Below the pieces are notes generated by a model, which worked only from the letters and a program-made list of their open reading frames with translations, ran no database searches and had not been told where the DNA came from. DNA of 64,000 nucleotides from Anthoceros angustus. Its lineage: Eukaryota; Streptophyta; Anthocerotopsida; Anthocerotales; Anthocerotaceae. Positions 1 to 10,277 of this stretch are shown here, in pieces (the first letter of the stretch is position 1; the number at the start of each line of letters is the position of its first letter). The translations under genes were made by a program, and so were the position numbers. Where the stretch lies: contig VJWM01000227.1 in assembly GCA_010909165.1 (NCBI GenBank), positions 186,001 through 250,000 of the forward strand. The letters are read 5' to 3'.

Positions 1-154
1 GTTGAGTGAGGAGTAAGCAACCACCCCTCTAGGTGGAACAAGTATACACCAAACACAAACATGGCCCTATCCCAACAGTTGAGTAAGAAGTAAGCAACCA
101 CCCCTCTAGGTAGAACAAGTATACACCAAATACAAACATGGACCCATCCCAACA
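1..154. repeat. Two tandem copies of a 77-bp repeat
   Basis: Copy 1 runs 1-77 and copy 2 runs 78-154. Both begin GTTGAGT and end CCCAACA, with only a few substitutions between them. The array may continue to the left of the window. No coding potential was seen. Confidence 0.85.
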
Positions 155-743
155 GAGATCGGCTCCTAGGATGGTGGATTGTGGAGTTTTTGTGCGTTAA
201 GGCGACAATCTCTGAATTTCTATTCTTTGTTAGTTGTAATATCCTTTATTATCTATCTATTGTTTTGGATATAGTTACGATGCACATTGAAGTCGTAGAG
301 TTTCTACCAAATCATGATCTTCAAGATGGCATATCTATATAAAATTTCAGTTTTATATCTGAAGAAACTCTTGATGAAGTAAGTGGATAGCCAAAATACA
401 TTCCTTACATAGGCAGGTATGAGTATCTAATTCCTTTTCTTTTCCACAAACCCACTGCCGAGGGGATGACGAAAATAATTAGGTAGATACCTACTTAGGC
501 ATATGAACCTAGAAAAGAAGTGCGCCTCAAACATCTAACATCGGTGAATGGTATATGGGGGAGCAGTATAAATATCAGGTTTAGGTGGTGATCTAGGAAC
601 AGGGGATGAGCTACAGGGCTTTTAGGTGAACGTGGTAGATGGGGTCAGCAATATAAATGTGAGGGCTTAGGGTTTGGATTTGCGGAGGTATCATCGTTGC
701 CGCTTGATCCAATTGTTGGAGTGTGGTAGGAGGAGTGGGCAAG
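155..743. other. AT-rich non-coding flank and 5' region of the CCCH gene
   Basis: No supportable ORF or RNA gene was found here. The last 100-150 bases before the ATG at 744 probably include the promoter and 5' UTR of the downstream gene. Confidence 0.4.
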
Positions 744-1826
744 ATGCCGCCTAAGGCAGCGCCCAGCAAGGCAGGGAAGGAGAAGCAGAAGGCGGATTTG
801 GCGAAAAAGCAGAAGCTGGTGGAGGACAAGACCTTTGGGTTGAAGAACAAGAACAAGAGCAAAAATGTGCAGAAGTATGTCCAGAGCCTGCACCAGTCTG
901 TGCAGGCCAAGGCCAAGGCCGTGGATGATCCTAAGGCGGCCATGAAGAAGAAGAAGGAGGAAGAGAGCCAGCGGGAGAAGGAGCTGAGCGAGCTGTTCAA
1001 GGTGGCTATCAGCCAGCCCAAGGTGCCGGTTGGGGTGGATCCCAAGTCTGTGGTGTGTGAATTCTTTCGCCGCGGCCAGTGTGCCAAGGGATTCAAGTGT
1101 AAGTACTCTCATGATTTGAGCGTGGAGAGGAAAGGGGAGAAAATCGATGTGTACAGTGATCAGCGGGACACCGATGAAGGTATGGAGGACTGGGATCAGG
1201 AGACCCTTGAGAAGGTGGTTGCGGCCAAGGGACAGGAGTACAACAGCAACAAGCCGACGGAGATTGTGTGCAAGTTCTTCATCGAGGCTGTGGAGAAGAA
1301 GCAGTATGGATGGTTTTGGGTGTGCCCTAACGGAGGCAAGGACTGTCACTACAGGCATGCCCTGCCTCCTGGTTTTGTGATCAAGAGTCAATTGAAGGCC
1401 CTGCTGGAGGAGGAAGGAGAGCGGCTGACTATTGAGGAAGATATCGAGAACCAGAGATCGAAGGTGAAGGGGAACACTATGTTGACTGCTGAGCTGTTCG
1501 CTGAGTGGAAGAGGAAGAAGATGGAGGCAAAGGAAGCCGAGCTTGCTCAGAAGAAGGCAGAGAGGGCTAGGGCAGATCGAATGAGCGGCCGTGAACTGTT
1601 TGCGGCAAATTCAAGTCTGTTTGTGGATGATGCAGAAGCGTTTGATGTCTACGAGAGGCAAGACGAGGACCAAATGGTGCAGGAGTCGTCCAACCAGAAC
1701 GGTGCTGGTGCTGAACACCGCGGGGCAGGATCCAACGATGTTAGAAGCTCTCTCTTCAGCGCAGAGGATGAACAGTTTTTGGCAGAAGATGACGATGATC
1801 TGGATTTGGAGGAGCTGGATGAGTAA
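744..1826 (+). CDS. DFRP/ZC3H15-like CCCH zinc-finger protein
   Basis: Single-exon gene of 360 codons. The start is the ATG of M-P-P-K, which fits this family better than the upstream in-frame GTG. The N terminus is very lysine-rich and carries the signature EDKTFGLKNKNKSK. A first CCCH finger (C-x7-C-x5-C-x3-H) lies near residues 105-123. A second, wider finger ending C-x6-C-x3-H lies near 175-205. The C-terminal part is charged coiled coil with the conserved M-S-G-R-E-L-F stretch and an acidic tail. Known family role: DFRP1/ZC3H15 binds and stabilises the DRG-type translational GTPase and associates with ribosomes in the cytoplasm. That role is inferred here by homology. The frame is intact and the full family length is present. 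Confidence 0.93.
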   Translation: MPPKAAPSKAGKEKQKADLAKKQKLVEDKTFGLKNKNKSKNVQKYVQSLHQSVQAKAKAVDDPKAAMKKKKEEESQREKELSELFKVAISQPKVPVGVDPKSVVCEFFRRGQCAKGFKCKYSHDLSVERKGEKIDVYSDQRDTDEGMEDWDQETLEKVVAAKGQEYNSNKPTEIVCKFFIEAVEKKQYGWFWVCPNGGKDCHYRHALPPGFVIKSQLKALLEEEGERLTIEEDIENQRSKVKGNTMLTAELFAEWKRKKMEAKEAELAQKKAERARADRMSGRELFAANSSLFVDDAEAFDVYERQDEDQMVQESSNQNGAGAEHRGAGSNDVRSSLFSAEDEQFLAEDDDDLDLEELDE

Positions 1827-2798
1827 CCCATCACAAGCCCTCTTTCAGGGCTAGGGCCAGCAGTAGTTTCCAGGGATCGAGACAGAAGTCAACGACGAGG
1901 CGAGAGCCACGACCTTCACGATGTTTTTGGGCTGAAGCGTTTCTGCTACCTATTTGGGTGAGGCATGGTCAGGGCAGGTTCTTCTGAGCAATAATTCGCT
2001 GTTTCTGCAATGGTAACCACTCCACCATCACCTTTCCACTCCACCGGGGAATAAACCACCTGTCCTGTGCCGTTCTGCCCCAAGTCTATTTCCCGCGTCT
2101 TGTGCCATCCTACGGCCAAGTGTGTTGATCAAGGTATAGGAAGATGATGAGAAGACGGAACTCCCTTGCTACGGGATGGCGTTCTGTATGTACTGGTCAC
2201 CCCTTCCAACATGTGCTCCTCCATGGTAGCCGGGTTTCTCGTCCCTTCATCTGTGTGGCAGTTGCTTGCTGCGTGCCAGGGACTGGGACCAAGAGCTGTG
2301 TGCAAGGGGGATTTATTAGATTAGACCACAGGGGATGGATGCTGTTCTGAAGCGTGCGTAGACTTCGTCTGGCTGGCTGGCTGGTTGGCTGGTTGGCTGG
2401 CTGGCTTCGCGTGTGCCTCCTTGTGTTTGTAAAGCAGATGCTGTAGGGAAGATCGGCGATGGCAAGTTGCTGGTTTAGGGATCCTCATCCTGGAGGAGGG
2501 TTTCGGCCCCTGGGCAGGGGGCAGGGCATATGCATGTATTAGGTAGTGAGACCGTGTGTTTCGCTGGCAGCATATTGCTGATCCAAACTAGCCCGCGTTT
2601 GTTCTTCCGAGGCACACTCAGAAACTCTGCCGACGCAAGCTGGCGCTATCTAGGCTTTCACCTCGCGCAGATACAACGTTTGTAAACAATTATCCCGCCG
2701 GAGTTGTGTCATGGGAGAGCCTGGGAGTCGCCCCAAGCGGCGCGCCGGACAGTGATGGCCTCGGCTACCCTGGGGGTGGAGGTGATGACAGCGACCAC
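1827..2798. other. Intergenic: 3' UTR of the CCCH gene and 5' region of PRS
   Basis: No gene recognised. It holds the 3' flank of the CCCH gene, a GGCT microsatellite and the upstream region of the PRPP synthase gene. Confidence 0.5.
2369..2406. repeat. GGCT/GGTT tetranucleotide microsatellite
   Basis: About nine tandem CTGG units with a few C-to-T changes. Confidence 0.85.
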
Positions 2799-4151
2799 AT
2801 GGCTGCCATAGCCTCCAGCTTGTGCCCCGCAGCGCGTGTTACGTCAGTGAGGATATTGCCGCGCGGCGGCGGAGGAGGAGGAGGCGGAGGCGGATACGGC
2901 GCGGCGTGCTGCGCCTACGGGCAGAGCGGCGTGGGATTCTGCACCTTCCCCGGGGGCTCTGGGACCTTCATCGGGCGGGCGAGGCGGGTGGAGGAAGCGG
3001 CGAAGCAGGAGGCGGACGGGAGCAGCAGCAGCAGCGCCGTGAATTGGAGCTGGAACGGGCGCAGCGGCAGCAGCGGGGACAGGATGGCGGAGAACGGGGC
3101 CGGCTTGGACATCCCTACCCTGCCTCTGGCGTCGGCGCTGGCGGCGAGCGCGGCGGAGGCGGCCATCACCATGGGGCCGGCGTGCGGGCTCCTGGACCGG
3201 CCTAACAAGAAGCAGGTGTGCCTGTTCTACTGCAGCGAGACGGAGGATCTGGCGCAGCGTATCGCCAAGCAGACGGACTCCATCCAGCTGCAGACCATCG
3301 TGTGGAAGACGTTCGCGGACGGCTTCCCCAACCTCTTCGTCCCCAACGCGCACGGCATCCGGGGCCAGCACGTGGCCTTCCTGGCCTCCTTCAGCTCTCC
3401 CAGGTCCATCTTCGAGCAGCTGTCGGTGATCTACGCGCTGCCACGGATGTTCGTGTCTTCCTTCACCCTGGTGCTGCCATTCTTTCCAACGGGGACTCTG
3501 GAGCGGATGGAGGACGAGGGGGACATCGCCACCGCCTTTACCCTAGCCCGGATCCTGTCCAACATCCCCATCTCCAGGGGCGGGCCGACCAGTCTGGTCA
3601 TCTTCGACATCCACGCCCTGCAGGAGCGCTTCTACTTCGGCGACCACGTGCTGCCCTGCTTCGAGAGCGGCATCCCCTTGCTCAAGCACCGCCTCCACCA
3701 GCTCCCGGACTCGCTCAACGTCAGCGTCGCCTTCCCGGACGAGGGCGCCTGGAAGCGCTTCCACATGCAGCTGCAGCACTTCCCCACCATCGTGTGCACC
3801 AAGGTGCGGGAAGGGGAGAACAGGATTGTGACCTTGAAGGAAGGCGACCCCAAGGGCAGGCACGTCGTTATCGTGGACGACCTGGTCCAGTCCGGCTCCA
3901 CCCTCATAGAGTGCCAGAAGCTGCTGGCCAGGCACGGGGCTTGCAAGGTGAGCGCCTACGCCACCCACGGCGTCTTCCCCGAGCGCTCCTTCGAGCGCTT
4001 TCAGCACGACAGCGGCCTGGGGTCTGAGCACGGCTTCGCCCATTTCTGGATCACCGATTCTTGTCCTCTGACTGTGAAGGCCGTCATGGGCAGGCCCCCA
4101 TTTGAGGTTCTCAGCCTGGCTGGACCCATTGCCGCTGCACTGCACATCTAG
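2799..4151 (+). CDS. PRS4: Ribose-phosphate pyrophosphokinase, plant class II (PRS3/PRS4-like)
   Basis: Single exon. It makes 5-phosphoribosyl 1-diphosphate from ribose 5-phosphate and ATP, the precursor for nucleotides, His and Trp. From about residue 137 the protein follows plant PRS4 almost without gaps: the [14 protein letters not shown] block, S-x-P-R-S-I-F-E-Q, [14 protein letters not shown], a central [10 protein letters not shown] block and the PRPP-binding loop [13 protein letters not shown] near residue 357. It ends in the family motif F-W-I-T-D-S-C-P. The C terminus is complete. The first in-frame ATG (2799) gives a Gly/Ser/Ala-rich extension of about 135 residues. A second ATG at 3084 would give a protein nearer the family's usual length. 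The extension could be a transit peptide or partly 5' UTR. Class II enzymes are described as phosphate-independent; this is inferred here from family membership. Confidence 0.93.
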   Translation: MAAIASSLCPAARVTSVRILPRGGGGGGGGGGYGAACCAYGQSGVGFCTFPGGSGTFIGRARRVEEAAKQEADGSSSSSAVNWSWNGRSGSSGDRMAENGAGLDIPTLPLASALAASAAEAAITMGPACGLLDRPNKKQVCLFYCSETEDLAQRIAKQTDSIQLQTIVWKTFADGFPNLFVPNAHGIRGQHVAFLASFSSPRSIFEQLSVIYALPRMFVSSFTLVLPFFPTGTLERMEDEGDIATAFTLARILSNIPISRGGPTSLVIFDIHALQERFYFGDHVLPCFESGIPLLKHRLHQLPDSLNVSVAFPDEGAWKRFHMQLQHFPTIVCTKVREGENRIVTLKEGDPKGRHVVIVDDLVQSGSTLIECQKLLARHGACKVSAYATHGVFPERSFERFQHDSGLGSEHGFAHFWITDSCPLTVKAVMGRPPFEVLSLAGPIAAALHI

Positions 4152-5159
4152 CTCTTCTTTTTGTAGGCTGGCACCAATGGAGGCTTTTATTTTTGCCGGA
4201 CGTAGTATTTATTGTACAGGGTGAGCGTATGCATGACCAGTGCACGGCATGAATTCTGCTGTCCTACTTTCCATACTCCTTTTTGTGATGCAACAATTCG
4301 CCGCCCTGTCGATTTTCAGACCCGTCAACCTGAATTCCTCCAAGTCGTGGGCGTGCGGGCTACAGACCTAACTTCACTTGCTTGGTCTCGCTATGCGACA
4401 CCCGCTTTTTTCTTATGAAATGGTCCATAGCACGCGCTACTCACGTGAGACTCCTCCACTTACAGACGGCTCTCCTCCTCCTGCACCTTTCTAGCAGTTC
4501 ACTGCCTACCTGTATAAGTAAGAACCGCAAGTCTGCAACTGGCTACACAAGTCACATTCCGTATTGCACTGACCACACGAGAAAGTGCTAACACACTACG
4601 CAACTGGATTATCTACAGGGGCACAAACTCTCCTCATGTTCCCATTCCGGCAGACAGGTGGGTCATCTCATTCCTGCAATTTCCCTAGTCACGAACTTTC
4701 GTGAAAAGCCAGCGGAGGGCCAGCCTGGATGTATGCAGCAACACCACCGCTGAAACAATTGTATTGCACAAACGTCGATGGTCCAAGTTTAAGAGCCTAA
4801 GAGTAACTTACACTGTTTCTGACTCCTGGACTGCAGGCAACCAAGTTCTTCAGATCAGACTTAAGAACAAGCCTACAGGATTTCCAAGGTTTCCTGCAAG
4901 CTGGAGCTTGTGACCCTACTCTCAACTCTCACCCTCCCCCCAACAAGTAGTATCAATACGAGAAAGCATCGTATTCCACTCATAACAGCCCCATGGTTGA
5001 CCACAGCCGTGACACTTGGCAAGGTCAACCTGTGCTTTCAAATACAGCTCAGGCAAGCAGAACCGGACATGGCAGCCGGCCAAAAGCTCATGTCTTGGCT
5101 TCTCGAAAAGCCAATGCCGGCACACAGCTTTCAGCACCCGAGCCTCATAAACATGTAAA
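4152..5159. other. Convergent intergenic region
   Basis: This is the shared 3' flank of PRS (+) and EXO70 (-). Only short unsupported ORFs are present, and no RNA gene was recognised. Confidence 0.5.
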
Positions 5160-7175
5160 TTATCTGCTGACGCGGGTCATCCCCCGTCCCTCAAACAGGT
5201 CATTGATCAAGCGCTCCAGATCTTCCGGGTTGTACTTGATATACTTATCTGGATGCCTGCCTGTATCCAAGTAGTTCCCATACCGTCCCAGAAAAGCTCG
5301 ATAAGCAGGCACGAGGCGGTCCTCTATGGAAATCCGCAGTTCATCCCTCAGTTGAGGATCAGGAACTATCCAGGCAGATTGCGCCTTGTGAATCTCGTCG
5401 ATGGCTGCATTGAAGCTCTTGAACCTCTCCTTCAGCACCACCCTGGAGACTCCACTTGATAGGGAGCCACCGCTGCCATGAATGCCCTCATCCTTTAAGC
5501 AGTTGAAGACTTTGCCCCAAGCAGCCCTCTGGTAGTTAGTGGCGCACTGGCGGACAAATCCTGTGCGCTTCTTAACCCAATCATCTCCCAGCAGAGTTCG
5601 GACTTCATCCGAACACCTCACTTTCTGCACAATGTAGTGCACGTTGTTCATCAAGAACAGATACGTCAGGGCGTTGTCCTTGTAAAGCTTGGACTTGAGC
5701 TCCAAGTTCGACTGCAACACATGGGTGATGACCATTGTCTGTGCAGCTAAGGGGGACAGCTGGTCACGTGCCCCCTTCCCACTCTCGTCCAGAATGTCCG
5801 CTTCCGCCGGCAGTCCGGGAGGAGAAGTCTTCTTGTCCCCAAACAGCTGCTCCAAGGTATCCATGTACACAAACAGAAACGTTATGTAGTTCATGACATA
5901 CCGAGTGAGCGGATGCACTGCTCCACCACCCACAGCATTCCGGGCGGTATCCCTCTGTATGGCGTTCTCGAATTCCGCAAACGTGCCACGGGCGGCCTCC
6001 CCGAGACGCATCACAATCCCAGATGCCTCAGACCTCACACTGCCGCATAACTCACCCGAGAAGATGGTCTCGACATCAAGGAGCAGATCCCTCAGCGTCT
6101 CGTAAATGTCAAGAATCTTGAACAGCTTCTCCGGGGACCGCCGACTGATGGCTATGGCTTCACTGAAATGCAGCAGATCATTGATTGCAGACTTGGACAA
6201 CTCCGCAAAACAGGTCTCCCGCACGGAAGCCGGGAAAATCTGGTCGCAAAGACGCCGCTCGCTGGCAAACAACACCTTGACAGCAACCTTGATGGCCTGG
6301 ATCCACTTCTTGATTTTGGTCTCCAGCACCTCCCAGGTCATCTTCTGCACCTCATCTATACTGGTCTTCTCTACTCCCAACCTATACAAGCTCTCCTCCA
6401 GCACCGCCTTCCGCACCGTGGCATACACCTGGCAGCATTCCCTCTGATACCCGGCCCTCACCATGCGCAGCGCGATGTCATGGAGATCCGGCACAATGTC
6501 CGGCGGCAGCAGGTACAGCGTCGGCTGCAGGTTGTCCCCGACCGGATCCGCCACGGGCACCTCCTCATCCAGCACCTCCTCCCCGGACTCGCTCAGCGCC
6601 GTGGCCGCCTCCACCGCGTCCTCCGCGTTCGCATTGGACGTGAAAGACCCCGAGAGCGTGTCCAACAACCAGTCCGGCGACACGGACTCGCTCCGCTGCA
6701 CCAGCATGTGCCGGAACTCCTCCTCCAGCCGCGCCATAGCCAGCTGCACCAGATTCTGCGCCCGGTTGCTCAGCCCCGGGCTGTTTGCATGCGCCAGGGC
6801 CTCGCAGATCTCCTGCACCTCGTCCACGGCCTGCAGGTACGTGCTGATCTCCTCCTCCGAGGACTCCCAGATCATGGACTGCTGCGCGGCCTCCGAGCTT
6901 GCCATGTCCCACTGCATCACCACCTCCTCCGCCGACTGCAGCGTCGCCTCCAGATTGTGCGGCAGCGCCGGCGGCTGCAGCGGCTGCGCCGGCAGGCTCT
7001 CCACCTGCTTCCGGCTGCTCACCAGGGATCCGTTCATGGTGGTGAACCGGCCGTCGAATTTGGACAAGATCTGGAGCATGTCGTCCGTCATGGTGTCGGT
7101 GGTGCCGAGAGTGCGCACAATGTGCTGCGCCGTGGCGATCACCCGCTCCTCCCCGTCCTCAACCGCGTTCGCCAT
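5160..7175 (-). CDS. EXO70 exocyst subunit (EXO70B/EXO70.2-like)
   Basis: Intronless gene of 671 codons. The start is the ATG at 7175 (M-A-N-A-V-E-D-G-E-E), because the next residues (A-x-x-I-V-R-T-L-G-x-x-D-T-M) match the N terminus of plant EXO70B-type proteins. An ATG-equivalent 14 codons upstream does not fit. Visible features are an acidic linker near residues 190-230, then the long alpha-helical Exo70 domain (LHDIALRMV, FAELSKSAINDLL, HPLTRYVMNY, LTYLFLMNNVHYIVQKV), and a basic C terminus ending Y-I-K-Y-N-P-E-D-L-E-R-L-I-N-D-L-F-E-G. In the exocyst, EXO70 tethers secretory vesicles to plasma membrane phosphoinositides through this C-terminal end. Plant genomes carry several EXO70 paralogues; subgroup assignment here rests on the N terminus only. 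Many long opposite-strand ORFs over it are shadows. Confidence 0.93.
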   Translation of the reverse strand: MANAVEDGEERVIATAQHIVRTLGTTDTMTDDMLQILSKFDGRFTTMNGSLVSSRKQVESLPAQPLQPPALPHNLEATLQSAEEVVMQWDMASSEAAQQSMIWESSEEEISTYLQAVDEVQEICEALAHANSPGLSNRAQNLVQLAMARLEEEFRHMLVQRSESVSPDWLLDTLSGSFTSNANAEDAVEAATALSESGEEVLDEEVPVADPVGDNLQPTLYLLPPDIVPDLHDIALRMVRAGYQRECCQVYATVRKAVLEESLYRLGVEKTSIDEVQKMTWEVLETKIKKWIQAIKVAVKVLFASERRLCDQIFPASVRETCFAELSKSAINDLLHFSEAIAISRRSPEKLFKILDIYETLRDLLLDVETIFSGELCGSVRSEASGIVMRLGEAARGTFAEFENAIQRDTARNAVGGGAVHPLTRYVMNYITFLFVYMDTLEQLFGDKKTSPPGLPAEADILDESGKGARDQLSPLAAQTMVITHVLQSNLELKSKLYKDNALTYLFLMNNVHYIVQKVRCSDEVRTLLGDDWVKKRTGFVRQCATNYQRAAWGKVFNCLKDEGIHGSGGSLSSGVSRVVLKERFKSFNAAIDEIHKAQSAWIVPDPQLRDELRISIEDRLVPAYRAFLGRYGNYLDTGRHPDKYIKYNPEDLERLINDLFEGRGMTRVSR

Positions 7176-7873
7176 AGCTCGCTGCCTCCCCCGCTCAAAC
7201 CCGCGCCATCTCGGCACAAGGCATTAGGGCTTGCTCCCCTCCTGGCAGAGAGCAGCTCCGGCCTGCCTGAGCCTCCCCCTCACCATCATGTGCGTGTGCC
7301 GCTGCCGCATCTCATGCGCAACAGGCTCGCCCCCTCGCAGCAGCTGCCTAACTGCGGAAGGAGCCGGAAACACAGCAGCACAACAGGCACAGCTCCTCCT
7401 TCCCCTTCCCCTTTCCCTTCCCCTTCCCCTTCCCCTTCCCCTTCCCGTGCCCGTGCCCCTACCGCTTCCACCGCAACGCGCAGTCCCGAGCACTCATCCG
7501 ATGCAAAAAATGGCACCCCGCTATGCCACGGGAATAGATGGTTGGATGCCTTCATTGTAAGCCCGAGAAACCCCTTCCCCACGCCAGCCGCGCCCGCCCT
7601 ATATTTCCCATCTCGCTCCACGGCACGGCGTGCATGGGACCGGGTAGTTCTAGCCCGGTTGCCCGCCACCAAGATCGAGGCTCGTGTGCCGCTCCGCTGA
7701 AACCGCGGCGCGGGCCTGCACGTTGCCAAAGTAGCCCACACTGGCCCCACGCTACCTCCTGTAGTCTGTGCCCCTCTTCTCTCTGCTTCTGCCTTTCGTG
7801 CCTTTCGTCCCATCGCAACTAAAAACCTAAAACCAATAAAGGCTAAACAATAAATTTTAACCCAATAAAAAAA
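7176..7873. other. EXO70 promoter and 5' UTR region
   Basis: It contains the pyrimidine-rich repeat listed separately. No other gene was recognised. The ORFs here are low-complexity Arg/Gly or Pro/Leu shadows of that repeat. Confidence 0.45.
7392..7446. repeat. CCTTCC pyrimidine tract upstream of EXO70
   Basis: Roughly 55 bases of almost pure pyrimidine built from CCTTCC/CCCTTT units, about 220 bp upstream of the EXO70 start. It reads GGAAGG on the EXO70 strand. Such tracts are common in plant 5' UTRs and promoters. Confidence 0.8.
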
Positions 7874-8572
7874 CTAGTTTGTACTACCTAACCTCATCCC
7901 TACATGACAATATTCCCATAGATTCTGGCCTTGCCTAACTTCGCCCACGACATTGTTTAACCTTCTTCTTGTCTTCGCTTGCTCGCGGTGTTGACGTTCT
8001 TTCCTAAGGTGCTCAAATGACATATCACTAGTGCTGCCAACTTCCATCACAAGTATTGACCAGCCTCTCAAGTTTCTCAAAGCTTTGATTAGTTTCAGCA
8101 CGGACCAGGTGTTCCAGTAGTAAAGATGTACAGGCTGCCAGAGACGCATGCAGGATCAGCTTTCAGACACTGCAGTACCTTACAAGCAATGTTTGGGTGG
8201 TCAGATGCTATGCCAGCTCTTCGCACACTTGAGAGGTCTCCAGGGTTGAGGTCACCCCCGTTGGCACAAGAAAGAAGCAAAACTGTACAGCAAACACAAC
8301 TCAAAAGATTGGGCTACAACCTGACAATGATGCAAACTGCAGAAGTGATCAATCATCAGTAACTTTGAAAGAGTGCTTTGGATGGCATTTTGACGGGGCC
8401 AATGTTCGCAATAGCAGGGGGTGCAGGTTTTCCCAGTCCCGTTCTACTATCGTTTCTCAACACGGTTGTCACACAGCATTGCACAATTACGCTAAGCTTC
8501 AGACAGTCAAGGGTTTGCAGGCTGGTGCCGGACAAGAGTGAACCATCATCTCCCTGTACAAAACACTCTTAG
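7874..8572 (-). pseudogene. Possible unrecognised gene or gene fragment
   Basis: Three minus-strand stretches look protein-like. One lies about 8390-8570 behind a good acceptor (TTTTGTACAG) and contains the helix-like D-C-L-K-L-S-V-I-V-Q-C-C. One lies about 8130-8305 (S-S-V-R-R-A-G-I-A ... A-C-K-V-L-Q-C-L-K). One lies about 7990-8120 (V-L-K-L-I-K-A-L-R-N-L-R). The last two are in different frames one base apart. The pattern suggests a helical-repeat protein with an intron or indel, but no family was recognised. It could be a pseudogene or chance. Confidence 0.25.
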
Positions 8573-8864
8573 GGCTGCCAACAGCTGCACGAGACCAGGA
8601 CTTTGCTCTTTATTTGGGAGTAAGTAGTTGTACTCTGCTTAGGGTTTGTGTTGATCTCTAAGCTGTTGGTGTGCTCAAGGAGCAGGGGAGTGCAGGACAA
8701 TAGGGTGCGTTGGGATGCCAGATGCTGGTAGTGGACTCGTAGAGTGCTTCACTAGGTGTGAACAAGGACGAAATGAGAACTAGGATGGACTCAACATAAT
8801 TGGACACCTCGTTAATACCAACCTCAACCAGTCCGAGAGAGCTGCCACACGTCCGCCCGACGCC

Positions 8865-9597
8865 ATGGTGGGACGCTGCTCGCTTAACCTGTCTTGGTGC
8901 TGATGAAAATTGAGGGTTCCGACAAGATTGTGAAGAAGCGTGTGTTGGGGTTTGAACTCGGGTGCGCTCGGATTTGGTTTCTCTGACCCTCTGTCTGTGG
9001 TTGCAGTCAGGACGCAAAGAGACTGTTCTGGATTTGGCAAAGTTTGTAGACAAGGGTGTGTCGGTGAAGCTGAGTGGCGGCAGGCAGGGTAAGCGCATTC
9101 GTCCTCCGGTAGCATAGGATTCTTGCAATCCTGGCCAGCCTTGCCATTGTTGCTCATCAGTCTCTTGTCTTGAGTGTTCCGCAGTGACGGGCGTGTTGAA
9201 AGGATACGATCAGCTTCTGAACTTGGTGCTGGATGACACCGTGGAGAACTTGCGAGGTATTGGAGTCAGGGTTCCTGCGTCTTGAACTGGCTGAGTGTGG
9301 CAGCTTTGGTGTTGGCTGGCTGTTCTGGTGGATCCTAATTGAATGACTCTACTCATTTGCAGATCAGGATGATCCGCTGAAGACCACCGACCAGACCAGA
9401 TTTCTTGGTCTCATCGTAAGCCCAAGCCCCGGGACCTTTCTGCAGGGAGGGATATTTGGTTTCTGTTGGAGAGGATGTTTTCTAAGGCGGCTGTGAACGT
9501 TTGACAGGTTTGCAGAGGGACGGCAGTGATGCTCGTCGCTCCCACCGATGGCACAGATGAAATTGCTAACCCATTTCTGCAGCCGGATGGAGCTTAG
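8865..9597 (+). CDS. LSM7: U6 snRNA-associated Sm-like protein LSm7
   Basis: Five exons: 8865-8867, 9007-9088, 9185-9256, 9363-9415 and 9508-9597. Splice phases close exactly and give 99 residues. The first exon is only the ATG, followed at once by a GTGGGA donor. The protein starts M-S-G-R-K-E-T-V-L-D-L-A-K-F and carries the Sm1 motif (V-S-V-K-L-S-G-G-R-Q ... G-V-L-K-G-Y-D-Q-L-L-N-L-V-L). A variable loop (DDPLKTTDQTRFLG) follows, then the Sm2 motif (L-I-V-C-R-G-T-A-V). LSm7 is a subunit of the LSm2-8 ring that binds the U6 snRNA 3' end in the nucleus, and of the LSm1-7 ring that acts in cytoplasmic mRNA decapping. Length and sequence are typical. The micro-exon start is the only inferred part; no other ATG fits. 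Confidence 0.94.
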
Positions 9598-10277
9598 GGG
9601 CTTCCTCTGGCATCTCTCTCGCCAACATGCAAGTTTGGAAGTCAAGATAAATTAGGTTTGCGGTACGACTGGTTGAGGAAGTTGAGATTTTTGTAGCGGC
9701 ACAGATTGCAGGCTCCGGTCCTTCAGTGATTGGGTTCATACTCTGTCTGCAGTTGAGATCTTTGAGTTAAATTACATCCCACGTAAACCTCGCCCAGGGT
9801 TTGCTTGGAGAAAGCTTTGTTCGGAAGCTGAACACTTGCTTCAAGTACTGTGAAGAAAAAGGTGATACAAATGCCAGACATTGCCTCCTGCCGGATCTCT
9901 TGATATGCACTTTTGGAACGGAGCCCTTCCGGAGCCACTAGGCCTACAGTAAGCAGGCAGAGAACAAATATATTATCCAAGAAACCAAACATGTTCCCCA
10001 CCGAGATGGTTGTTTCTTGGTTGAAAGGCACTGGTTTTGTGCCTGGTTTTGTAAATAGGATTCTTCTGTGTTCAATTGACGGTGCAGAATGCGCGAAGCC
10101 GGATTTGAGCCAGCGCTTTGTACACTGCTTACATGATTGGTGTTTGCAGCTCCGTGGCACAGGCCACTCAGCGAGGAAGCAGCCAGCCAGCGCTAGCTAT
10201 CCCGATTCCTTCCCCTCGCATTGCGCATTGATATTCGCTGTTTCGGCTTGTGGGCGAGACACAGCTAGCTCCCTGCT

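Noticed and set aside
3218-4027. 269-codon plus-strand ORF inside PRS
   Set aside because: It is an overlapping frame of a GC-rich real gene; Arg/Pro/Ala composition with no motif.
6168-7700. 510-codon plus-strand ORF rich in Arg, His and Leu over EXO70
   Set aside because: It is antisense to a clear, intact EXO70 and has shadow composition (Arg/His/Leu repeats); no family is seen.
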